A DNA stretch of 7,359 nt from Oscillospiraceae bacterium (lineage in GTDB: Bacteria > Bacillota_A > Clostridia > Oscillospirales > Oscillospiraceae), in contig JAFXAV010000018.1 of NCBI GenBank assembly GCA_017516785.1, forward strand, positions 1-7,359, written 5' to 3'. A program made the position numbers and the translations under genes. Below are positions 1 to 5,048 of this stretch, one piece after another; within the stretch, counting starts at the first letter, position 1, and the number at the start of each line of letters is the position of its first letter. The notes under the pieces are model-generated. The model searched no databases. It saw only the letters and a program-made list of their open reading frames with translations, and was not told the DNA's origin.

Positions 1-141
1 GCACAGATTCAGGAAATTCAGTGCCATGTCCACGGGACACAGGCCGGGAGGGGATGCGGCAATACGGCGTTCCATATTGCCGTACAGGTTGTCAACCACC
101 ACCTGAGTCTGGCTGGGGGTACGGATCAACAATCTGCTCAT
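1..141 (-). CDS. N-terminus of NuoF-type iron-sulfur (NADH_4Fe-4S) oxidoreductase, partial
   Basis: Only the first 47 residues are in the window; the gene continues past base 1. It starts MSRLLIRTPSQTQVVV and contains MERRIAASPPGLCPVD followed by ALNFLNLC. From memory, this pattern opens clostridial proteins that carry the NuoF-type 4Fe-4S binding region, in which the next residues usually supply the CGKC.PC cysteine cluster, often fused to a GltD-like FAD/NAD(P)-binding oxidoreductase. Those cysteines are outside the window, so the assignment is family recognition only. A GGAG ribosome binding site (154-151) lies 9 nt before the ATG, and a promoter is placed at 205-177. Expected role, inferred: cytoplasmic electron transfer between NAD(P)H and an iron-sulfur/flavin partner. 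The reading frame is secure; the product is moderately sure. Confidence 0.6.
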   Translation of the reverse strand, partial: MSRLLIRTPSQTQVVVDNLYGNMERRIAASPPGLCPVDMALNFLNLC

Positions 142-176
142 AAGGATTCACTCCATTCTAATCATTTTGTTCATTT

Positions 177-205
177 ATTTTACGCTATCTTGCACCATTA
201 TTCAA
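177..205 (-). promoter_or_regulatory. Predicted sigma-A promoter of the iron-sulfur oxidoreductase gene
   Basis: Reading the minus strand, TTGAAT (205-200, 4/6 to the -35 consensus) is followed by a 17-nt spacer and TAAAAT (182-177, 5/6 to the -10 consensus). Transcription would start near 170, giving a leader of about 30 nt that carries the GGAG ribosome binding site. The location between an upstream tRNA terminator and the start codon fits a single-gene promoter. Confidence 0.5.
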
Positions 206-240
206 GCTTCAATATGGTAAAACATTCACAGACGCAAGCT

Positions 241-283
241 AAAAAAGAAAAGACCATTTCCTTTCGGAAACGGTCTTTTCTTT
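241..283 (-). terminator. Intrinsic terminator after tRNA-Gly copy 1
   Basis: AGACC (251-255) pairs with GGTCT (272-276) and TTTCC (257-261) with GGAAA (266-270). There is one A/C mismatch (256/271) and a four-base loop that reads GAAA on the transcribed strand. The stem is flanked by A-rich and T-rich runs; on the minus strand it ends in TTTCTTTTTT. It begins only a few bases after the encoded CCA of the tRNA. Confidence 0.85.
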
Positions 284-284
284 A

Positions 285-360
285 TGGAGCGGGTGACGAG
301 GCTCGAACTCGCTACCTCCACCTTGGCAAGGTGGCGCTCTACCGGATGAGCTACACCCGC
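285..360 (-). tRNA. tRNA-Gly(GCC), copy 1
   Basis: This 76-nt cloverleaf inserts glycine at GGC/GGU codons. The acceptor arms GCGGGTG and CACCCGC pair fully; the D-stem is GCTC/GAGC. The anticodon stem CCACC/GGTGG encloses the loop TTGCCAA with anticodon GCC, and the T-arm is GCGAG-TTCGAGC-CTCGT. The discriminator is T (U in RNA) and the 3' CCA is encoded (287-285). It differs from copy 2 at a single base (336, G on the plus strand, versus A at 700), which here gives a normal G-C pair closing the D-stem. It has its own promoter and terminator, so it is a monocistronic unit. Confidence 0.97.
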
Positions 361-373
361 AGCGAACTCTGAT

Positions 374-401
374 ATAATATCACATATTTTGAAAATGTCA
401 A
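374..401 (-). promoter_or_regulatory. Promoter of tRNA-Gly copy 1
   Basis: On the minus strand a perfect TTGACA (401-396) is followed by a 16-nt spacer and TATTAT (379-374, 5/6). Transcription is expected near 367, just ahead of the mature tRNA 5' end at 360. The spacer closely matches that of the copy 2 promoter, which supports duplication of the whole cassette. Confidence 0.8.
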
Positions 402-450
402 TAGAAAAATTAGAATTTTACAAAATTATTTTTGGATTACCTCTCCGATC

Positions 451-478
451 TTCCCTGCCCCGATTCGGTTCGCGGGAA
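451..478. repeat. Small two-tier hairpin beside the inverted-repeat element
   Basis: TTCCC (451-455) can pair with GGGAA (474-478). Inside it, CCG-ATT-CGG forms a second short stem. It directly adjoins the larger inverted-repeat element at 479-601 and could be an extra domain of that element or chance. No reading frame with a start and ribosome binding site is seen in this stretch. Confidence 0.3.
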
Positions 479-601
479 ATGGGTGACAGGACTCGTTTGC
501 ATTTTGTCCTGCTGGGACAAAATAATTGTTTCGCTCGGTCAAGCCCTCGCGAGCATCATGCCACCGGCATGTTGCATTTAGTTTTTCGAGTCTGTCACCA
601 T
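479..601. repeat. Inverted-repeat element with four-way-junction folding potential (possible ncRNA or MITE/REP-like repeat)
   Basis: ATGGGTGACAGGACTCG (479-495) is the imperfect reverse complement of CGAGTCTGTCACCAT (587-601), with two single-G differences, and forms a closing stem of about 13-15 bp. Three internal hairpins are compatible with it: ATTTTGTCC/GGACAAAAT (501-509 with 515-523), GCTCG/CGAGC (533-537 with 550-554) and CATGCC/GGCATG (557-562 with 566-571). Together they make a cloverleaf-like four-way junction. No coding signal is visible. The strand is unknown; on the minus strand it would lie after the tRNA-Gly copy 2 terminator. There is no clear target-site duplication beyond a possible AT. 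I do not recognise a named RNA family or insertion element. Confidence 0.6.
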
Positions 602-604
602 CCT

Positions 605-643
605 TGCAAAAAAGAAAAGACCGATGCAAATGCATCGGTCTTT
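605..643 (-). terminator. Intrinsic terminator after tRNA-Gly copy 2
   Basis: A perfect 10-bp stem, AGACCGATGC (618-627) with GCATCGGTCT (632-641), is extended by two A-T pairs to 616-643. It has a 4-nt loop and ends on the minus strand in TTTTCTTTTTT. It starts within about six bases of the encoded CCA of the tRNA. The outer AGACC/GGTCT matches the copy 1 terminator, while the inner stem has diverged. Confidence 0.9.
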
Positions 644-648
644 CTTTT

Positions 649-724
649 TGGAGCGGGTGACGAGGCTCGAACTCGCTACCTCCACCTTGGCAAGGTGGCA
701 CTCTACCGGATGAGCTACACCCGC
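649..724 (-). tRNA. tRNA-Gly(GCC), copy 2
   Basis: A 76-nt cloverleaf identical to copy 1 at 75 of 76 positions, with anticodon GCC in the loop TTGCCAA, full acceptor pairing and encoded CCA (651-649). The one difference (A at 700 on the plus strand) turns the last D-stem pair into a G-U wobble, which is tolerated. Two copies of the same isoacceptor with separate promoters suggest high demand for GGC/GGU decoding. It lies 94 bases beyond the stop codon of the lipoprotein gene on the same strand. Confidence 0.97.
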
Positions 725-738
725 AACGGACATGACGC

Positions 739-766
739 ATTATATCATGTATTTCGAAAATGTCAA
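739..766 (-). promoter_or_regulatory. Consensus promoter of tRNA-Gly copy 2
   Basis: On the minus strand, TTGACA (766-761) and TATAAT (744-739) both match the sigma-A consensus perfectly, with a 16-nt spacer. A TG one base before the -10 adds an extended -10 motif. Initiation is expected near 732, about 8 nt before the mature tRNA. This is the strongest-looking promoter in the window, as expected for a stable RNA gene. Confidence 0.9.
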
Positions 767-818
767 GTCCTAATTTTCATTTTTTCAAAAAATATTTTTA
801 TTTCTGTCGAAATACCCC

Positions 819-1880
819 TCATGCTTCCGGATACGCGGAGTAATCCCACACATAGCCTTCCATCTCATCGTCGGTCAGACGCTGAAGAGATCTCATTTCA
901 CTGCTTCGCAGCAAATCCACATGGTAGTAAACACCGTCTTCCAGAATCAGATTCCAGTACCAGGGTTCACCCTCCCGGGTTCCGGACACCACCAGGCACT
1001 CCAGTTCCGCCATCCGGCACATTGCCGCATAGGCAGTAGCGAAAGCCTTGCTGTCACCGACGCCATGGCACAGGAGGCTGTAAGAGGGCGTAATGGAAGT
1101 TTCCAGCTTATAGTCAAAGCGCTCCATCAGGAAGGTATACAACTGCGTATACTTCCGAGCCTCTGCCGCATCGCTGCTGGTATAGAGAACTGCGGAAGTA
1201 AATACGCGCTCCACCTGACTCTGCATCTGGCGCAGCGCATCACGGCTGCTCTGATAGGTAAATTTCAGCTCCACCACCCGGGAAAGACCCGAATCCGGAT
1301 ACACACCCACGGCGACCTGGGGAACTTCCATCACCACATCGGGATTCTGGTCCGCAAAATCTTCTACCAGCTGAACAAGATCCGTTTCGCCGTAATCATC
1401 AATCAGCAGCACAACACCTTCGGCGCATTCTTCCAGAGCCTCTTCAATGGCCGCTTGAGCCTCGTTCATGTCATCCACTTCCTGAATCTTCCGAATCTCG
1501 GAACGGCCGTGGATATAGGAAATGCTGACAGAAATGGCAGGCTGACCGCCGCCGGAACCGATCTCATACTGCAGGTTCTCAATGGCGTAGACACCCAGAG
1601 GAAACTGATTCTGCACATATCCCGCAGCAAGACGGATACCCAGTTCCAGCTGTTCCGGATCATATTCCGCCACATTGATGACACCGCTTTCCGCGCCGGA
1701 TTCCACGATTTTTTCCATGACACCCCGCAGTTCATCATAGTCCGCAGCGGACACTGCAGCAGTCTGGACATTGGGAATCTGTTCCTGGTGAGGCGTCACC
1801 GTCAGGTGGCTGCCGTCCATCCAGGAGCTGCATCCGGAAAGAAGCAGGCACAGCGCCATCAATAATGTAATTCGTTTCAT
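819..1880 (-). CDS. Lipoprotein with degenerate transglutaminase-like domain
   Basis: This 353-residue exported protein has a short lipoprotein signal peptide (MKRITLLMALCLLLSGC) with lipobox LSGC and Cys17 as the lipidation site, so it should be anchored outside the membrane. Residues 265-325 resemble the transglutaminase-like fold: a helix (SKAFATAYAAMCRMAEL), then LECLVVSG, then WYWNLI and DGVYYHVDL. Aligned by eye to the usual C-x-G-Y-A ... HAWN ... D pattern, the catalytic Cys is Ser277 and the His is Trp307; Asp322 is kept. It is therefore probably not an active cysteine enzyme and may bind peptide or protein. Residues 45-260 are acidic, of unknown fold, with two alpha/beta-looking repeats. 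I chose ATG 1880 because of the signal peptide and AAAGGA 8 nt upstream; an in-frame ATG at 1970 would bury the signal and overlap the upstream gene. The function is unknown. Confidence 0.82.
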   Translation of the reverse strand: MKRITLLMALCLLLSGCSSWMDGSHLTVTPHQEQIPNVQTAAVSAADYDELRGVMEKIVESGAESGVINVAEYDPEQLELGIRLAAGYVQNQFPLGVYAIENLQYEIGSGGGQPAISVSISYIHGRSEIRKIQEVDDMNEAQAAIEEALEECAEGVVLLIDDYGETDLVQLVEDFADQNPDVVMEVPQVAVGVYPDSGLSRVVELKFTYQSSRDALRQMQSQVERVFTSAVLYTSSDAAEARKYTQLYTFLMERFDYKLETSITPSYSLLCHGVGDSKAFATAYAAMCRMAELECLVVSGTREGEPWYWNLILEDGVYYHVDLLRSSEMRSLQRLTDDEMEGYVWDYSAYPEA

Positions 1881-1888
1881 ATGGCCGT

Positions 1889-1896
1889 TCCTTTCA
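1889..1896 (-). promoter_or_regulatory. Lipoprotein ribosome binding site overlapping the yitT stop codon
   Basis: AAAGGA (1894-1889) lies 8 nt before ATG 1880 and shares its first A with the TGA stop (1896-1894) of the upstream YitT gene. The arrangement fixes the lipoprotein start and suggests translational coupling between the two membrane-associated products. Confidence 0.7.
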
Positions 1897-2757
1897 GAGG
1901 GAATCTTTCGTATAGCGGGAGAAGCCGTCTCCCAAAACTTGGTGTGCCTCCTGCACAATGATGAAGGCATCGGGATCGATGGCAGTGACCAGTTCCTTCA
2001 GTTCCGCCAGCTGCTGGCGCTTGATGGCTGCCAGCACCACCTTCGTCTGGCGGCCGCTGTAGCTGCCCTCTCCATGGAGAAAGGTTGCGCCCCGGTCCAG
2101 CTTCACGCCAATCTGCCGGGCAATTTCCTCATGTTCTTTTGAGATGATCAGCGCCACCTTGGAATAGTCAAAGCCATAGACAACCGCATCCACCACCTTG
2201 CCGCAGACAAAGACGGTAACGCCGGTGTAGAGCGCCTTGGTCACATCATGGAACACAAGACCTGTCAGTACCACTACAACCGCATCAAAAGTCATGGAAA
2301 TCTGGCCGATGGGCACATTCCGGTAGCGCAGCTTCAGCAATCGCACCAGAATGTCGGAACCGCCGGTGGAAGTGCCGCAGACGAAAACCAGTCCCAAACC
2401 AAATCCGCAGATCACGCCGCCGTAAAGAGCACCGATGAGCGGATCCGTTCCGGTGATGCCCATAAAGGCAAGAGTATCGATCAGCACAGAGCTGAATGTC
2501 ATACCAAGCAGAGAACCGAAGAAGAACCGCTTGCCGATTTTGATGCCGCCCAGCAAAAACAGGGGCAGGTTGATCAGAATGCTCAGGGTACCCACGCTGC
2601 CAAACCCCAGCAATTCCACTACAATCATGGAAAGACCGGATATGCCGCCGGGATTTAAGTCATTGGGCATCAGAAACAGGTCAAAACCCAGGGCAAAGAT
2701 GGCGCTGCCTGCCAGGGTTGCGATGATCCAGCCATATTTATGCCAAAGTTTCTGCAT
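1894..2757 (-). CDS. YitT family integral membrane protein (DUF161-DUF2179)
   Basis: This 287-residue polytopic inner-membrane protein has about five to six hydrophobic segments (roughly 9-30, 44-70, 78-100, 107-127, 156-170 and 177-195). It carries the YitT-family signatures LNPGGISGLS (35-43), near the end of the first segment, and GTSTGGSDIL (128-137). The soluble C-terminus, about 220-280, matches the DUF2179 pattern: RGATFLHGEGSYSG, then KVVLAAIKR, LKELV, DPDAFIIVQE and a final GDGF. Length is normal for the family. Family members are conserved in Firmicutes, but their transported substrate or function is not established. A strong AAGGAGG (2771-2765) sits 7 nt before the ATG. It follows the topoisomerase A subunit by 29 nt and precedes the lipoprotein by 13 nt, consistent with one operon. 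The family call is sure; the role is unknown. Confidence 0.93.
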   Translation of the reverse strand: MQKLWHKYGWIIATLAGSAIFALGFDLFLMPNDLNPGGISGLSMIVVELLGFGSVGTLSILINLPLFLLGGIKIGKRFFFGSLLGMTFSSVLIDTLAFMGITGTDPLIGALYGGVICGFGLGLVFVCGTSTGGSDILVRLLKLRYRNVPIGQISMTFDAVVVVLTGLVFHDVTKALYTGVTVFVCGKVVDAVVYGFDYSKVALIISKEHEEIARQIGVKLDRGATFLHGEGSYSGRQTKVVLAAIKRQQLAELKELVTAIDPDAFIIVQEAHQVLGDGFSRYTKDSL

Positions 2758-2786
2758 AACAGAACCTCCTTCGGAATGTTCAAAAA

Positions 2787-5036
2787 TCAGACTTCAAAAC
2801 TCTGCTGCTCCTCGGGACTGTCCTCTTCCTTGAGGATAGCGCCGGCGGTAGGAATGGTCTTGGTACGGTAACGGCTCTGATTAACGATGCCGCTCTTGCC
2901 AAGCACAATGGCAGTATCCAGAACAGCCTTTTTCTTCAGGGTTAGTACCGCCACACCCTGGGTATTGCGGGTGGTCTTGGGCAGCAGTTGGGCCGTGGAG
3001 AAGATGGCAGCGCGGTTGTCGGATGAATAAACCGCCATCTGGTCATCGGCATTCAGGGCCACGATGGCCTTCACAGGGGATTTATCGGAATAAGCGCCGG
3101 TGAGCTTCTTGCGGTTGGTCTTGGTCTCGTAGGCGGACAGTGGCACCTTGGCCACCTTGCCGTTTTCGAAGAAGAACAGCACAAAGCCCTTGTAATCCCC
3201 GGGCAGCACCACCTGAAGCACATTCTCACCCTGCTCCATTCCCAGCTTCTGGGGCAGATAATCGCCCAGCTGAGATGCCTTGCCGTCGGCAAAGTCGGAA
3301 AGACGGGACTTGTAGCACTGGAACTTATCGGTAAAGACCAAAAGTTCATCCCGGTTGGTGGCTTCCATGGAGTATGAAAGGCTGTCGCCTTCCTTGAACT
3401 TCTGTTCGCCGCTCATGCGCAGGGACTGAGCCGTGATTTTCTTCATGTATCCTTCCTTGGAGACAAACAGGGTCACAGAATAGTCCGGCACCTGCTCTTC
3501 CTCGTCCTCTTCCTCGATTTCCTCGGTCTGATAGACGATTTCTGTCTTTCTGGGTTTGCCGAACTTTTTGGAAACCTCCTGAAGTTCCTTGATGATGACA
3601 TTTTTCAGCTTGCGGTTGGAATTCAGAGTGTCACGAAGCTCGTCGATTTCCCGTTCCAGCTCGTCAATAGCCTTCGTCTGCTTCAGGATGTATTCCTTGT
3701 TAATGTTTCGCAGCTTGATCTCTGCCACATAGTTTGCCTGTATCTCATCGATGCCGAAGCCGATCATCAGATTGGGAACAACTTCACTTTCCAGCTCCGT
3801 CTCCCGGATGATGCGGATGGCCTTGTCGATGTCCAGCAGGATTCGTTCCAGACCCTTCAGCAGGTGCAGGCGGTCTTCCTTCTTGCCAATCTGGAAGAAG
3901 ATCCGGCGCTTGACGCAGTCGGTGCGCCAGGCAACCCATTCCTCCAGAATCTCGCCCACGCCCATGACTCTGGGCATACCGGCGATGAGGACGTTGAAAT
4001 TACATGCGAAGCTGTCCTGCAGAGGGGTCAACCGGAAGAGCTTCTGCATCAGCTTGTCGGGATCCACGCCGCGCCTTAAGTCGATGGTCAGCTTCAGACC
4101 GCCCAGATCCGTTTCATCACGCATGTCGGCGATTTCCTTGATCTTTCCGGCCTTGATCAGCTCCGCCACCTTGTCCATGATGACTTCCGTGGCAGTGGAA
4201 TAAGGAATCTCGGTGATCTCGATCAGGTTGCCCGCCTTCACATACTGCCACTTTGCCCGGAGCTTGAAGCTGCCCCGTCCGGTGGAGTAGATCTCCCGGG
4301 TGGTGGCTTCATCAAAAAGCAGCGACCCGCCGGTGGAAAAGTCCGGTCCGGGCAGGGTTTCGAGAATATCGTGGCCTGGATTTTTCATCAGCGCGATGGT
4401 GGTATCGCAGACCTCTTTCAGGTTGAAAGAGCAGATATTGGACGCCATACCGACAGCGATGCCCTGATTGGCGCTCACCAGCACATTGGGGAAAGTGGTG
4501 GGCAGCAGGCTGGGCTCTTTCATGGTGGCATCGTAGTTATCCACCATGTCCACGGTGTCCGAGTCGATATCCTTGAAAATCTCGCCGCAGATGGGATCCA
4601 GCTTGGCTTCGGTGTATCGGGCGGCTGCATAAGCCATGTCCCGGGAGTAGACCTTACCGAAGTTACCCTTGGAATCCACAAAGGGGTGCAGCAGAGTCTC
4701 GTTACCCTTGGCAAGACGGACCATCGTCTCATAAATGGCGGCATCGCCGTGGGGATTCAGGCGCATGGTCTGGCCCACGATGTTGGCGGACTTGGTGCGT
4801 CCGCCGTTCAGAAGACCCATCTTGTACATGGTGTACAGCAGCTTTCTGTGGGAGGGTTTAAAACCGTCGATTTCCGGAATCGCGCGGGAAACAATGACCG
4901 ACATGGCATAGGGCATGTAGTTAAATTCCAGTGTCTCGGAAATGGGCTGCTCGGTGGTGGAGCCTACCAGACCCATGATGCCGTCGGTATTGATTTTTTT
5001 CTTATTCTGTTCAGGTTCTTTTTTCTTTCGTGCCAT
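2787..5036 (-). CDS. parC: Type II topoisomerase subunit A (ParC/GyrA-like)
   Basis: This 749-residue DNA cleavage and rejoining subunit works with the adjacent ATPase subunit as an A2B2 topoisomerase. A Lys-rich tail (1-15) precedes the winged-helix/tower core. Arg140-Tyr141 (ARYTEAKLDP) is the catalytic pair and Ile193 (QGIAVGM) is the DNA-bending isoleucine. A coiled-coil region spans about 440-495, followed by a very acidic linker (505-514, EEIEEEDEEE). About five beta-propeller blades follow (519-735), for example VTLFVSKEGYMKKI, FVLFFFENGKVAKV and MAVYSSDNRAAIF. No GyrA box (QRRGGKG) is present, which favours a topo IV-like decatenase over a gyrase; the symbol is tentative because the pair is divergent. 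In the quinolone pocket HGDAAIYE, Ala99 replaces the usual Ser and Glu103 is ParC-like. A ribosome binding site with core AGAGG lies within 5049-5043. A clostridial GyrA paralogue is the alternative name. Confidence 0.93.
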   Translation of the reverse strand: MARKKKEPEQNKKKINTDGIMGLVGSTTEQPISETLEFNYMPYAMSVIVSRAIPEIDGFKPSHRKLLYTMYKMGLLNGGRTKSANIVGQTMRLNPHGDAAIYETMVRLAKGNETLLHPFVDSKGNFGKVYSRDMAYAAARYTEAKLDPICGEIFKDIDSDTVDMVDNYDATMKEPSLLPTTFPNVLVSANQGIAVGMASNICSFNLKEVCDTTIALMKNPGHDILETLPGPDFSTGGSLLFDEATTREIYSTGRGSFKLRAKWQYVKAGNLIEITEIPYSTATEVIMDKVAELIKAGKIKEIADMRDETDLGGLKLTIDLRRGVDPDKLMQKLFRLTPLQDSFACNFNVLIAGMPRVMGVGEILEEWVAWRTDCVKRRIFFQIGKKEDRLHLLKGLERILLDIDKAIRIIRETELESEVVPNLMIGFGIDEIQANYVAEIKLRNINKEYILKQTKAIDELEREIDELRDTLNSNRKLKNVIIKELQEVSKKFGKPRKTEIVYQTEEIEEEDEEEQVPDYSVTLFVSKEGYMKKITAQSLRMSGEQKFKEGDSLSYSMEATNRDELLVFTDKFQCYKSRLSDFADGKASQLGDYLPQKLGMEQGENVLQVVLPGDYKGFVLFFFENGKVAKVPLSAYETKTNRKKLTGAYSDKSPVKAIVALNADDQMAVYSSDNRAAIFSTAQLLPKTTRNTQGVAVLTLKKKAVLDTAIVLGKSGIVNQSRYRTKTIPTAGAILKEEDSPEEQQSFEV

Positions 5037-5048
5037 AATGAACCTCTC

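Noticed and set aside
501..523. ATTTTGTCC/GGACAAAAT hairpin as a stand-alone terminator
   Set aside because: No T-run follows on either strand; it fits better as an arm of the larger inverted-repeat element.
426..740. 104-codon minus-strand frame, and a plus-strand frame at 389-1039
   Set aside because: Both read through a tRNA gene and its terminator; parts of the predicted peptides are translated tRNA. The 190-372 frame fails for the same reason.
779..793. AT-only hairpin after the lipoprotein gene as a terminator
   Set aside because: Six A-T pairs with a 3-base loop and no following T-run on the transcribed strand are too weak to call.
921..1865. 314-codon open frame on the plus strand opposite the lipoprotein gene
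   Set aside because: It is entirely antisense to a gene with signal peptide, lipobox, ribosome binding site and fold signature; its own protein shows no domain.
1881..1970. Longer start for the lipoprotein at ATG 1970
   Set aside because: It would add 30 residues ahead of a perfect lipoprotein signal peptide, overlap the end of the YitT gene, and ignore the well-placed AAAGGA site before ATG 1880.
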